From Cricetomys ansorgei (lineage: Eukaryota; Chordata; Mammalia; Rodentia; Nesomyidae), in assembly GCA_026225945.1 (NCBI GenBank), contig JAMJFZ010001228.1, positions 3,256,001 to 3,320,000 on the forward strand: DNA of 64,000 nucleotides, given 5' to 3'. The notes beneath the pieces are model-generated. The model made no database searches, was not told the origin of the DNA, and saw only the letters and a list, made by a program, of their open reading frames with translations. The translations under genes and the position numbers were made by a program. Below are positions 22,075 to 32,523 of this stretch, piece by piece; position 1 is the stretch's first letter, and each line of letters begins with the position of its first letter.

Positions 22075-22480
22075 AGAGGAGTAAAATGAGATAAAGTTTA
22101 AAGACTTTTCGTACATGCTCATCTTTATTTAAGACATCTCTACTACTCCCTTCAAGACTCATGGACCATCATGGAAGAGGGAGCAGGAAGAAAGTAAGAG
22201 CTGGAAGAAGAGGTGGAGTGTTGTGGAACACTGTCCCTCCTGGCACAAGGATGCTGTACTCTTGAACTCTTTAAAGATGTGATTACCCGAATAAGACCTT
22301 CACAAGACTGAACGCACAAACATTCCATCATGGATGGAGGAGCGACTCACAAGGCCTCTCCCATCCCTAAGAATCTATACCTGGCAAGGGAAAAAACATT
22401 TTCTTTATTGGCATAGCCACTGGCAAGTTGTTCATATTGTCATAATAAATAACTGCTCACACAAGTTTCTGCAAGAAACC
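22075..22480 (+). mobile_element. L1 3'-end fragment, plus strand
   Basis: GAGGGAGCAGGAAGAAAGTAAG, GGAGTGTTGTGGAACACTG, CAAGACTGAACGCACAAAC, TCCATCATGGATGG, GGCATAGCCACTGGCAAGTTG and AATAAATAACTGCTCACAC. This is the reverse complement order of the fragments at 29165-29285 and 45250-45500, so it lies in the opposite orientation. Confidence 0.6.
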
Positions 22481-22512
22481 CGCATGAACCTTGTTCATTC
22501 AAAAAGAAAATG

Positions 22513-23220
22513 AAGGCTTTGCAGATGGCTCAGTGCGTAAGAGTGCTTGCTACTTGCTATGCAAGCAAGAGGATGTGAGTTCAAAGATCTATTACTCATG
22601 GTAAAGCCATGCCTGTGACCCCAGCACTGGGGTTAAGGGATATACGATGGTTGGTTTTTGTCAGTTTGACACAAAAATAGATATATTTAGGAAGAGAGAA
22701 TCTTATTGAGAAAAAAAAAATGCCTCCAACATATTGCCCTGTCGACAGTTTTGTAGGACATTTTCTTGATTAATGATTGATGTGGGAGGGTCACATGTAG
22801 TGTGGATAGTGCTATGGGTTGGTGGTCCTGGATAGTATAAGAAAGCTGGGTGAACAAGCCGTGGGAAGCAAACCCGTAAGTAGTGTTTCTCCATGGCTTG
22901 CTTCTGCTTTAGCTCCTGCCTCCAAGTTCCTGCTTTGAGCTCCTGCCCTGGCATCCCTCACCCATGGACTGTGACCGGAGAGTTATAATCTGAAAGAAAT
23001 CCTTCCCTTCCCAAGTTTATTTTGGTCATGGTGTTTTACAACAGCACCAGAAAGCTAACTAAGATAAGAGGAGACAGCCGGATCCAGGGAACTCGCTGGT
23101 CAGTCAGCCTACGCGAAAATGAAAGCTTCTTGTTCAGTGAGACAACTTGTGTCAAAAAAATATGGTAGGGGCGTTGGAGGAAGACACCCAATCTCCTCCT
23201 CTCTATATCACACACAGATA
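22513..23220 (+). repeat. B4-type SINE, split by an LTR
   Basis: B4 start with GCTTTGCAGATGGCTCAGTG, AGGATGTGAGTTCAAAG and CCAGCACTGGGGTTAAGGG at 22513-22640. It resumes at 23067 with GAGACAGCCGGATCC, AGTGAGACAACTTGTGTC, GGAGGAAGACACCC and a CACACACAG end. Confidence 0.75.
22641..23066 (+). mobile_element. ERVL-MaLR-like solo LTR inside a B4
   Basis: Starts TATACGATGGTTGG, then TGTCAGTTTGACAC, TCTTGATTAATGATTGATG, GGTGGTCCTGGATAGTATAAG, CTCCATGGCTTGCTTCTGC, CTGAAAGAAATCCTTCCC and TCATGGTGTTTTACAACAGC, ending GCTAACTAAGATA. It interrupts an otherwise continuous B4, so it is younger than that SINE. Confidence 0.8.
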
Positions 23221-23780
23221 CACTAGCTAAATAAATAGTTATTTTAAAAAATCAAGAAGTTTGGACTAAGCCAAAAGATCCAAGTTTTAAGTGAAGTTGG
23301 CATGTGGGGTGCCTGGCTGTCCTGCGCATACACATGCTCTTACCTGCTTTCCAAGTGCCATTTCTATCAGATCTTACAGTTTCCCTAGTTGTGCTGAGAG
23401 TGCACCCCACATCTCCTCTGAAATGGCTTTGTTTCTGCACTCAAAATGCTTCTATAGTGACTGTGTGGAGGGCAAGCTGCTGAAGAAGCTTCCTCCCTGA
23501 AGATTAAATGCTCTTAGGAAGAAAGAGCATGAGGTTGCGCTGACTGACTGAAAGCAGCCAGGTAGCTCCAGCGTCCATATCAAAGCCCCGGGTGACCACG
23601 GTGACATTAATAATAAATGGAGAATTTCATGCAGGCTTTCAATTCAAAAACATTGCCTTTCCTGTGGTTAGGTCAATCCCAGTGTGTTTGGCTCTAGGGT
23701 TTCAGGCATCTTCTGCCGAATAAATGCAAAAGGAATCAGCTTGCAATGCTTTGACTTTCTCACCATAGATCGTTGTTTTG
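23221..23780. other. no gene seen
   Basis: Low-copy looking, moderately GC-rich. The 69- and 62-codon frames on opposite strands at 23252-23500 have no family. TGACATTAATAATAAATGG at about 23603-23622 is a small AT-rich palindrome-like spot. Confidence 0.45.
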
Positions 23781-23784
23781 TTTG

Positions 23785-24000
23785 ACTTTTGAGACAGGAT
23801 ATCATGTAGCCCAAACTGGCCTTAAGCTCTCTGTAGCTGAGGATGATCTTGACCTGCTAATCTTTTTGCCTCTTTTGACTGAGAGCTAGGGTTTCAAGTG
23901 TGTCCTGCTAGGTTCAGCGGATGCTGTGCTGGGGATGGAACCCAGCGCTCCATGCATGCTGGGTAAGCATTTTTCCAGCAGAGCCACATATCCAGCCCAC
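23785..24000 (-). repeat. ID-B1 composite SINE, minus strand
   Basis: TTTTGAGACAGGATATCATG and TGTAGCCCAAACTGGCC (B1 part) are followed by GCTGGGGATGGAACCCAGCG, ATGCTGGGTAAGC and GAGCCACATATCCAGCCC (ID/tRNA part). Confidence 0.75.
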
Positions 24001-24059
24001 CCTATTTTTAACTGTTTAGCATAAGAAAATAGTATTTCCATAGTGAATTTTTGTTATGA

Positions 24060-24281
24060 GAAATCTGAGGAGTATCACTTTGCCTGCTACCTGAAGATCA
24101 CAATGTAGTTCCCAGATACTGTACCAGCATCAAGCCTGCCTGCCTGCCTCAATTCTCCCTGCCAGGTTGATAATGGACTAAGCCTCTGAAACTGTGAGCA
24201 AGCCTCAATTAAATGCTTTCTTTTATAAGAGTTGCCTGGGCCAGGGTGTCTCTTCACAACAATAGAACTGTGACTGAGACA
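24060..24281 (+). mobile_element. MaLR-like LTR 3' fragment, plus strand
   Basis: GCCTGCCTGCCTCAATTC, GATAATGGACTAAGCC, CTGAAACTGTGAGCAAGCC, TCAATTAAATGCTTTCTTTTATAAG, GTTGCCTGGGCCAGGGTGTC, CAACAATAGAACTGTGACTGAGACA: the 3' half of the TGTAGTGGTTTG-type LTR. Confidence 0.65.
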
Positions 24282-24660
24282 GATCTGGATTCATTTAGCC
24301 TTTGCTAGCTCCCATCCAGTTACACAGGAGTCTCCTGAGTGCCTTCCATCCCCTCTGCCAGGTTGCAGACTAGGAAGCCAACGTGGCCATCATAGGCAAA
24401 TGCTAATGGAAAACAGTTCACTCCCTGGCTGAAACCTGCCAGTCAATTTCTTTCCACTTTGCACAAAATCCTAGTATTTTGTAGTGTCCCTGGTCTCAGG
24501 TAAAGCATTGCCCTGCTTCTTTCCTATGACACAAGAGCTCTGCACTTCGGCCATCTCCTCAGATGGGCAGTGTGAGGGTCTTGTGTATAGCCTTGACACC
24601 ATCTTGGCCTTAATTCTCTTTCTTCCTCTTTGTCTTACCACTACTAATCCTCCAATCCTT
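24282..24660. other. no gene seen
   Basis: Low-copy looking, between an LTR fragment and a B1. A 61-codon plus frame is unremarkable. Confidence 0.5.
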
Positions 24661-24663
24661 TTT

Positions 24664-24816
24664 CTTTAGGTTTTTCAAGACAGAGTTTCTCTGTGGAGCC
24701 TTGGCTGTCCTAGAACTCGTTTTGGTAGACCAGGCTGGCCTGGAACTCAGAGATCCATCTATCCCTGCCTCCCAAGTGCTGGGAATAAAGGCATGTGCCA
24801 CCACCACCTGGCTTCC
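24664..24816 (-). repeat. B1 SINE, minus strand
   Basis: TTTTTCAAGACAGAGTTTCTC, CTTGGCTGTCCTAGAACTCG, GTAGACCAGGCTGGCCTGG, CCTCCCAAGTGCTGGGAATAAAGG and CATGTGCCACCACCACC. Well preserved. Confidence 0.92.
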
Positions 24817-24972
24817 AAGTCTCATCTTAAGTTAGTTCCTCAGGAAGTCTTTCTTGATTCTGACATCACAACTGATCCAGTTTGTTTTTCTGATGCTGTG
24901 ATAAACACCCAAACAAAAGCAATCTGGGAAGAAAAGGATTCACTTGTCTTATACTCAAGGTCACAATCCATC

Positions 24973-25390
24973 TGTCCTAGTTAGGGGTACAATTGTGGTG
25001 ATGAACCATCATGACCAATAGAAACTTGGGGAGGAAAGGGTATATTTGGCTTATTCTTCTACATCATAGTTTACTTAAAGAAGTCAGGCAGGATCTCAAA
25101 CTCTCAAACAGGGCAGGAACCTAGAGGGAGGAGCTTATGTAGAAGCCATGGGAAATGGTACTTACTTGCTTGTTCCTTATGGCTTGCTCAGTTTGTTTTT
25201 TGGTTTTTTTTTTAATAGAACCCAGGACAACTAGTCCAGAGATGGTACCACCGGAATGTCATGGGCCCTCACCCGTCAATCACTAAGAAAATGACCTAGA
25301 GACAGTTCTTATAGATATATATTTCTCAACTGAAGTTCCATTCTTTCAGACTCTAACTTGTGTCAAGTTGACACAGAACTAGACAGCACA
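24973..25390 (-). mobile_element. inner MaLR-like solo LTR with CCATC duplication
   Basis: A complete 418-bp LTR beginning TGTCCTAGTTAGG and ending ACAGCACA (TG...CA ends), flanked exactly by CCATC at 24968-24972 and 25391-25395. On its own (minus) strand the order is GTCAACTTGACAC, mid-region, AACTTGGGGAGG reversed. It sits inside an older LTR of a related family, so it inserted later. Confidence 0.9.
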
Positions 25391-25483
25391 CCATCACTGA
25401 GGGAAGCTGGAGCAGCAATTCAATCAGGAACTGAAGCAACAAACATGGAGAAACACTGCTTGCTAGTTCACTCAATGGCTTAT

Positions 25484-25485
<2 letters not shown>

Positions 25486-25536
<51 letters not shown>
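25486..25536. repeat. (TA)n microsatellite inside the outer LTR
   Basis: About 25 uninterrupted TA units within LTR sequence, following GGCTTATGGA. Confidence 0.97.
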
Positions 25537-25538
<2 letters not shown>

Positions 25539-25949
25539 TTTATATAACCTATGACCACCTACCCGGAGAATGGTGCTGTACAAAGTGGGCTGGGCTATCC
25601 TAAATAAATTGGCAATCAAGACATTACCCTAGGCCAAACTGATTGAAGCAATTCTTCATTTGACATTTCCTCTTTGCAGGTGACCCTGTGTTGTGTCCAG
25701 TTGACAATAAAAACTAGCCATCTTGGTAACATACACATATGTTGCGTCTTGAATTTCCCTTCATAAGTCTTAAGACAGAATGTTTGTGTGCCTTCCCAGT
25801 GGTTTCTAATCTCAGTTAAACAGCAACTAAGCATTTTATATACCATTATTTCCATAGCACCTCACAGAGTACCTGACATACATGAGGTGCTACAAATATT
25901 TTTGAATGAATAAAAAATCGACTTCTTATGCCATCAAAAAAGTTCAACT

Positions 25950-26085
25950 ATTTTTTTTCTTCTTTTCTTTTCTTTTAGGGATAGACTGGGATGAAACTCG
26001 ATACACAGTTGAGGATAACCAAGAATTTCTGATCTGATTGCCTCTACCTCCTGAGTCCTGGGATTATAGCTATTCACAACCATGT
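25950..26085 (-). repeat. diverged B1-like SINE, minus strand
   Basis: T-rich lead (25951-25976), AGGGATAGACTGGGATGAAAC, AGTTGAGGATAACCAAGAATTTC, CCTCTACCTCCTGAGTCC and TGGGATTATAGCTATTCACAACC, an old reversed B1. Confidence 0.6.
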
Positions 26086-26590
26086 CAGTGCAGAATGTTT
26101 ATTATGTTCAGTGATATATTAATAAAGACACAGGAGACATGCATGGTCAAAGGTGCAGGGCAGACTGACCTGAGGAGAACCCATAACCTGTCATCTTCTA
26201 GCTCCCACTGTTTCTTTGTCCAGGCAGTTTATTATCTCAAAAGCTCCTCCTAGCTCTTTCTTAGCAGTTTATTTGCATGATCAAAGAGATACAGTGGTTT
26301 ACTCCTCCCAAATCTTTGGGGCATGTCTGCATCTAGAGTGGGGTGCCACCAGCACAAAAGGGGCTAAGCCCCATCTGAGTTATGTCTTCGTATTATAGTA
26401 GAGGGAACTACAGATCAATAGGGGGGACCAGGCCACACCTAATGCTGCCTCTGGTGGAACATCCAATTAATCTCTTTATCAGCAATACTATTTACATTGA
26501 GCTAAGAGGGAGTAATTCCAATTTACACAAAAAAAAAAAACAGGCTGGTTCAGCCATAGAAATCACATCCTGAAAGGCTTTAGGCAGCCA
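26086..26590 (-). mobile_element. LTR-like segment, minus strand, family unknown
   Basis: On the minus strand the right-to-left reading ends with an AATAAA-containing stretch (plus-strand TTTATT at 26098-26103) and has a second AATAAA-like site near 26225-26270. That is consistent with an ERV LTR read backwards. It also holds a 12-A tract at about 26530-26541. The edges are those of the neighbouring SINEs, and no TG/CA ends or duplication were found. Confidence 0.3.
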
Positions 26591-26668
26591 GTGCAGTGAT
26601 ATTTTCAGTAGATATAATTATCTGGAGAGAAGTTCAAATATACCGCAACAGCTCAGTTTATGCAGTAC

Positions 26669-26750
26669 TGGGGACTGAATCTGGGTTTTGTTCATGCTAA
26701 GGAAGCACTCTACTGACATTCTAAGCCCAGATGCTTTCCTATTTAAAACC
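26669..26750 (-). repeat. ID-type SINE, minus strand
   Basis: GCAGTACTGGGGACTGAATC, TGGGTTTTGTTCATGCTAAGG and AGCACTCTACTGACATTC: the reversed tRNA-Ala-derived ID element, without a visible tail. Confidence 0.7.
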
Positions 26751-26979
26751 CCTGCTTGAGATCTCTGGTACTTGCCCATGGATCCACGGTGCATCCTTGT
26801 TGGGTCTCTGTGCTCAACATGTCTTTTGTACTGATCTTGGTAGCAGCTTGCTCTCTCACTCTTGGGGAGCTGTTTCATGTTCAGATCCAAGCAAACCCTA
26901 GGAAACTGAGCTGAAACACATCGCTTTAACTCTGTCATTCCCTGGTAGACTTAGACTACCCAAAAATAGTCCAAAGCCT

Positions 26980-27350
26980 ACTTCAGTGGAAAACTTCACC
27001 ATTCCTACTTTTTAAAATATGAAAGCATTCTGGAACTGAGAGGACCAGAGCCCACTCGTGGTGGCTAGGCCCTGACCTTGGCTCTGGAACCTTGGTTCCC
27101 TCAAGATCCTCACTTCCCCACGAGACGTAATGAGTTAATCCAGTGTTCAGATCCTGACCAATTAGAAAGATTCCTCTAGCCACTGCCTGTTTCTCTTAAA
27201 CTACCCCCAGCCCCGACACCCGAATCATGGTTGCCATGTTTTTTTTTTTAAATTGATTGACCCTGGCATGCCAGAATGTGTTCAGTGGAAATAAACAAAT
27301 AAACTGCTTTATATGGCCATACATCTCTCTCAGTGTCTACTTGAGCTATT
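26980..27350 (+). mobile_element. possible ERV LTR, plus strand
   Basis: A TCTCTTAAACTACCCCCAGCCCC promoter-like zone is followed by ACCCGAATCATGG, a T-run at 27239-27250, AATAAACAAATAAACTGC (poly(A)-signal-like) and a CTCTCAGTGTCTACTTG tail. The order fits U3-R-U5, but I cannot name the family and ends are unclear. Confidence 0.3.
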
Positions 27351-27767
27351 TCAGGGACCTAACAAAACAACCCCCTTCAGAACAAACCAGTCCCAACCTT
27401 ACCAAGTCTTGACTTACATAATTATGAAGTTCACGTGGGAATATTTATAAGTTAATGTGAACTAAAATATTACAATTTTTGCAATCTACAAGGAGTCAAG
27501 CCTTTGAAATTTTTCAAAGCATATGCACTTGATGTGAAATGGTATACTTTGGGAATAAAATAGAATTATGATTTCTATATTAACTATGTATTTATGTGAG
27601 ATTCTTATCCACTATTTTTGTTTGGATTAAAACATCTTTCTTTTTCATAGAGACTTCTTTCCAGACTTTATGAGTCCAGGAGATCTACTCTCTTAGAATT
27701 TTAAGTGCCCAGCACACTACTATTGATTACAATTAATATGAAGCAGGTAACTAGAGATCCCTTATCC
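27351..27767. other. no gene seen
   Basis: AT-rich, apparently low-copy, no frame over 60 codons. Confidence 0.5.
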
Positions 27768-28120
27768 TGTGTATTACTTACTTTTTTTATTACTATGACA
27801 AAAGAAGCTTAAGGATATCCGTGTTTATTTTGGCTCACAGTTTGAAGGTACAGTCTGTCATGACAGGAAGTCACAGCACCAAGAACGTGAGGCAGCTGGT
27901 CGCATTGCATCTAGTCAGGAAACAGAAGTGAGGGCCGGGGCTCAGCTTCTCTCTTTATTTAGTCCAGGACCCCTGCCCATAAATGGTGTCTCCTACATTT
28001 AGGGTAGTCTTCCCACTTCAATGAACCCAACCTAAAAAACTCCCTGGCAGACACACCCAGAAATATGTCTCTAGATGATTCTAGGTTCTGCCAAGTTGAC
28101 AATCAAGATCAGCCAACACA
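27768..28120 (-). mobile_element. ERVL-MaLR-like solo LTR, minus strand
   Basis: TGTGTATTACTTAC start, ATGACAAAAGAAGCTTAAGG, GGTACAGTCTGTCATGAC, GCAGCTGGTCGCATTGC, AGTCCAGGACCCCTGCCC, GGGTAGTCTTCCCACTTC, TAGATGATTCTAGG, GCCAAGTTGACAATC and a CCAACACA end (TG...CA). Confidence 0.75.
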
Positions 28121-28134
28121 TTTTGCTTGATTAA

Positions 28135-28860
28135 GACTCTGTTTATTGGTGAGTGTCACTGTTTCATCCTAGGCCATGCTACACAGCATTCCATTCTTGG
28201 GCTCTATGAATTGAACATTTTCAATACTTCAGAAGCAGAGGGTCTGGCAGTATATGACATTGAGCCCCTGGCTTATTTCAATTAGTATAATGGTTCATCC
28301 AGGTTATCATATATGACTGGATTAATTTCTATCTAGGCTGCATGGTATTCCATTGTATGTGTCCTGGTTTGGAGAGGATTTGAACTCAGGGTCCATGGGC
28401 TGGAAATTCTGTAACCATTGTGGTAGGAATAAAGTATTCAGAAGAGACACTTGTGCCCCTCCCTTGGACAATAGATCAAACTATTGAAATAATGGATCTC
28501 AAGAAATGGGAATTTCTCTAGGAATCTTTTGCTGTCAGAGGAAAGGGCTAGGTGCTTGGTGGCAGTCAGAGGAGAGAGTAAGTACTATAGAAACTCTCTT
28601 TGGATGTCTACCTTCCTAATCTGTAAGCTAAGTAAGTATTGCTTCTTTATAAAAGTATTGAACCTTGGGTGTTGTGTTATAGCAATGAAAGCTGTTTAAT
28701 ATTGCACACATATGCCATATTCTACCTATTTGTCTATAAAGGATAATTAGGTTATTCCCTTATCCTGCTTGTTTTAAAGACTTCAACAATAAACACTGGA
28801 GTAAGATCTTTGAGATCCTGTTTTAAGTTCTTTGATAAATGCTCACAAATATGATCTGTG
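28135..28860 (-). mobile_element. ancient L1-like 3' region, minus, split by an LTR
   Basis: CTATCTAGGCTGCATGG and TATTCCATTGTATG up to 28359 continue after the interruption with CACATATGCCATATTCTACC, TTTGTCTATAAAGG, CAACAATAAACACTGGAG and AGATCTTTGAGATCC. This is the reversed old-L1 3' order also seen at 7680-7860. Confidence 0.6.
28360..28705 (+). mobile_element. LTR (MaLR/MLT-like) inside an ancient L1
   Basis: TGTCCTGGTTTGG start. It includes CAATAGATCAAACTATTG, GATCTCAAGAAATGGG, CCTTCCTAATCTGTAAGC, TTGCTTCTTTATAAAAG and TTGTGTTATAGCAATG, a layout like an ERVL-type LTR 3' end. The middle shares a block with 41744-41850. Confidence 0.5.
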
Positions 28861-28964
28861 AAAACACCAATTGTCTTACCTTTGGTTCCATTTAACTCTA
28901 ACTATACACTTACTTACCTTCTAAAGAAGCCTGGGTTTATTCCTTGACTATATTTCATTCAGTT

Positions 28965-29285
28965 CTTAAAAAATATTTTTGGCAACTCCATACATGTATC
29001 TAATATGTTTGATTATGCTTACTTACCATTAACCACTCTTGTCCCTTCCTACTCCTTCTGGACCCTTTCTCCTTCCCATCAGGCATCCCCCCTTGAGTTC
29101 CATGACTTTTTTGTTACCCACTGAGTTTAAAATTAGAGCTGTTGGCGTGTGCCTCGGTCAGAGATCATTTACTGCCACATGGACAACTTATCAGTGGCTA
29201 CACCACTGAAGAAAATGACTCTCCCTTCCCCAGCAGCTGTTAACAGTTAGTAACTCCTCAGCTAGGGTGGTGGAACCATTTTGTC
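28965..29285 (-). mobile_element. L1 3'-end fragment, minus strand
   Basis: CCATACATGTATCTAATATG, CCCACTGAGTTTAAAATTAGAG, CAACTTATCAGTGGCTACACC, ACTGAAGAAAATGACTCTCCC, CCAGCAGCTGTTAACAG and TAACTCCTCAGCTAGGG: a well-ordered reversed rodent L1 3' UTR. Confidence 0.7.
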
Positions 29286-30030
29286 AGTAAATGCCATGGT
29301 ATATTTAATAGCTACATTCCAAGTTTTTACTTATTTATACTGGTTTTGTAATGAAGAATTCTTATTTATTATTGCCTTGATGCAATATGAGGTTAGGGAC
29401 TATGTAACACCTTCAAGAACATCACTTCAAAACCTCTTTTCCTTCTTCTTAAGTCAAACCATCTCACCTCCTCATTAATAAAGGTTGTGTCCCTGATAGC
29501 AAAAGCCCCCTGCCTCATCAAATGGCATTTTCCACTACTGTAAATGAAAATTATCAGGGAAAGGACTGTTTCTTTTCTCTCATTTGCCAACTGATAAAAT
29601 AAGCTTTATTGATTTCGCAGCGGAGTTTAAACTATTGAACCAGAGGCTTGTGTTCTTCTAATAGAAACTGAAAAGTGGGGGGTGATCAGAAATTTTCCCA
29701 GGGCCAGACCTTAAAGCCAATTGAGCCACATAACCTCCCCTGTTCATCCAGTTTACTAAGAAGAGACTCTCTTCTGAGCTATGCTGAACTGTGCAACGTG
29801 GAACCTTAATGTGATGCCCACCTAGCTAAAGGCCGGAGTCCCTGTTTATGTTTATAATTTAGTCAGCATCACTTTGAAAACCAACCAACTCAATGTCAGC
29901 ATCACCTAAAAAGAAGTCATTTAAATAAAAAAATGTTCTTCTCCCTCCCACATGGGAAAGGAGATGTGATTATTCACGGAAAAAACAAATCAATGCCGAG
30001 GATGGAAGGTTTTCACAGTTGCTATAGTTA
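29286..30030. other. no gene seen
   Basis: Low-copy looking. Frames of about 65 codons on both strands over 29281-29590 have no domain. Slightly GC-rich block around 29690-29850. Confidence 0.5.
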
Positions 30031-30355
30031 CTATTGATTGTCAACTTGACAGGATACAGGATCTCAAGCCCTTACCTGACCTGTCAGGAGTTTCATGTTA
30101 TACTTCACTGCTGTCTGTCCATAATTCTACCCAGATGCACCTGGTCTTGTGATCACGGAAGGTGTAGAATATATATAGAGTGGAAGATTAACTGGAGGGG
30201 AGATTCCAACCACACATGTATGAGGAAGTCATCACTTATGCCAACTGAGAGTTTTGGGGAGTAAGCTGCTTGGAGTCCATTGAACCACAGTCATGTAAGT
30301 TAGCCCTCACCCATGCTCTGTAAGTAAGCCCAATGAACTCAGTGTTTTCCCAGGG
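30031..30355 (+). mobile_element. possible LTR, plus strand, unclassified
   Basis: ATTGATTGTCAACTTGACAGG opens it. It ends with CTCACCCATGCTCTGTAAGTAAGCCC, then AATGAACTCAG (a mutated AATAAA zone) and TTTTCCCAGG. A conserved-looking 5' and 3' with unfamiliar middle. Confidence 0.35.
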
Positions 30356-31538
30356 TATATATTGGTGTAGTTGTATTTTAGTTTGTTGTAGCTGGGGGTG
30401 AGTGAGGTAGTGCTTATATCTCCTTGGGGAAAAGTTCCACACAACAGAAACCAGCCTAGCCAGGACAAGAAATAAATGGCATCCCTTTAGCTCTAAATGA
30501 CTGACAGCACAGAAGAGAGATTCCTTCATTGAAGCTGAATTGTTACTTAGTGGACAGCTTTACGTATGATTTTTGTTTTTTAACCATACATTTCTTGAGA
30601 AATTTACTTGGCAAAGTAGCAGCTTCCATTGAGACGAAGGAGATTATTGGACATGAGTACAAAACTTCAAAGCACTAAGTGAGTGCAGAGGGAGGAGGGA
30701 GAAAAAGTTGGATGCTGAGCACTGTGGGACACAAGTCTCCACAGGGCATCCTCTGACCTTGGTGAAGAAACAACGTGGAAGGAGCTAGCACATTCCAGAA
30801 GCTCAGATAGAAAGGGAATATCTTCCAAAAATTACAATCCTGTTCCATCCTGCTCTGCACTTAGAGAGTGGGTGTAAATCTACCAGCTCCATACCTGTCA
30901 CAGTTGCCATTCGCCACTGCAGACCAGGATGGATTTCCTATAAGCAGGGTTCAGTCATTGTGAAAATTAGATAATTGAAACAATTTATCTGGTTTGGGCT
31001 GTTGGCTTTAGGGGCGGTACTCCACGGTCGCCATGACGTGTATTTTGATGAGGGAGATTTGAGGCACATAACTCGTGGAACAATATACTGGTGCTTATCA
31101 ATTGTTCTGCTTATCAAGAAAAGGAGATCTCTTTCCCTTCCTCTTTGAAAGTGGATTAATTAATTAATTTGTTTGTTTGTTTGTTTGTATTGGATACTAG
31201 AGATGATAAAGCAACTTCCTGACAATGAATTCTCCACATAGTGATAATCTTTGTTGCTCTTAAAGAAGACAGGGCACTAAAGGGTATGCTTCTGTCGATG
31301 GCAGCTTCCTGCACGCCCCAGGTCAATATCCTTTTGACTGATGGGATATTGACTATGGTGTAGATCATGAAGGGATTTAATCAGAGCAGGAGGGAGCTCC
31401 ATTTCCTTCTGTTGGGTCACAGATTTGCACGTGGCCCCTCTAGCAGGGCTTAATTGTATTTCTACACTTTTCTGGTCAGAGAGAAAAGTTGTAAATGGAG
31501 CTAGGTAGAGACTTGGAGCAATCTTCTAGTGAATGTGT

Positions 31539-31540
<2 letters not shown>
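30356..31540. other. no gene seen; small tetranucleotide tract
   Basis: Mostly low-copy looking. ATTAATTAATTAAT followed by four TTTG units lies at 31156-31188. A 97-codon minus frame (30236-30529) overlaps the LTR-like segment and is not credible. Confidence 0.5.
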
Positions 31541-31579
<39 letters not shown>

Positions 31580-31660
31580 ACGCAGACATACATATATGCA
31601 AATGTGTGTGGAGTCCGGAGGACAGCCTTGAATGTTGTCATTCCCAAGGGGCCATCTCTC
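31541..31660 (-). repeat. (TG)n with B4-like SINE fragment, minus strand
   Basis: TG units at 31541-31577 lead into GCAAATGTGTGTGGAG, GGAGGACAGCCTTGAATG and GTCATTCCCAAGGGGCC, the reversed 3' end of a B4; the rest of the SINE is absent. Confidence 0.6.
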
Positions 31661-31674
31661 TTTTAAAAATGACG

Positions 31675-31775
31675 TCACGTTTTTATCTATTTCCTGAGAA
31701 TTTCACACAATGCGTTGTCATCATATTCACGCCACGTCACAGAGACTCCCAGGTTTTGGTGTTCTGGGACTAGGA
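31675..31775 (-). mobile_element. short L1 3'-end fragment, minus strand
   Basis: TTTTTATCTATTTCCTGAGAATTTC, ACACAATGCGTTGTCATC, ATATTCACGCC: the reversed terminal part of a rodent L1 3' UTR. Confidence 0.45.
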
Positions 31776-32355
31776 ATCTGACCAGGGGTGAGTGGATGAC
31801 GGTAGGAACAGGAAGTTTATTAAGCGAGAGAGGTGATTCTGAGACTGGGAGCGGGCTGGAGCTAGAGAACTGCCAAAGGCTCAGGGCCCCCATGCTGGGA
31901 ATCTTAGGACCTGCTGTGTGTCATTTACATACCAGTACTTTTTCTGAGCATGCTCTGTTTAGATACAAATGAGTGTCTGTGGGGGAGGTGTAAGGGGATA
32001 TCGCTGTCTTTCATATGCTGATCTTCATTCATTCAACATCCTGTTTCCCTTCTTCAGAACACTCTTGAGATCATTAGAAAGAGTTTGCTGGGAAAACAGT
32101 GGCTGAGCTCACTGGAAGCAAGCCTCACCTGGTCAGCACTTGCTAGGTTGGGAGGGCTGACTCCGGAACTGCTCAGCGCCTTAGGGGGTGGTTGAGAAAT
32201 TCACATTCTTTTTCCCAAAGTGATACTGTAAAGAAGATTCACTCAGCTGTGCTCTCTCTCTCCCTCCCAACCCTGTCTTTCTCTCTTTCTGTGTGAGGCA
32301 GATGTTAACCTTAGATGTGCTTCTTCAGGCTGCTAGCTATCTAATATTTTAAAAT
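31776..32355. other. no gene seen
   Basis: Comparatively GC-rich. GGAAGTTTATTAAGCGAG at about 31813 resembles the segment at 41625-41645, hinting at an LTR end on the minus strand. A C/T-rich tract lies at 32250-32295. Confidence 0.4.
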
Positions 32356-32359
32356 ACTT

Positions 32360-32392
32360 GTGTGTGTGCGTGTGTGTGTGTGTGTGTGCATG
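32360..32392. repeat. (TG)n microsatellite
   Basis: TG units with one GC interruption, next to the endogenous retrovirus segment. Confidence 0.9.
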
Positions 32393-32523
32393 TATATGGA
32401 ATTCCAGAAGAAGTCATTAGATTCCCTGGAAATAGAGTGCCAACCATTGTGGGTACTGGGGACTGAATTATGTTCCTCTGAAAGAGCAACAAACACTCTT
32501 ATCTATAAGAGGACCCGGCAAAT

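Larger units (their letters stand above)
24885..25725 (-). mobile_element. outer MaLR-like LTR, minus, split by another LTR
   Basis: TGCTGTGATAAACACCC, CAAAAGCAATCTGGGAAG and AGGTCACAATCCATC at 24885-24972. It resumes at 25391 with CCATCACTGAGGGAAGC, GCAATTCAATCAGGAACTG, a TA array, ACCACCTACCCGGAGAATGG, CAATCAAGACATTACCC and GTGTCCAGTTGACAATAAAAAC. Confidence 0.75.

Noticed and set aside
25353..25619. 88-codon minus frame with an Ile-Tyr repeat
   Set aside because: It includes the translated TA microsatellite within an LTR.
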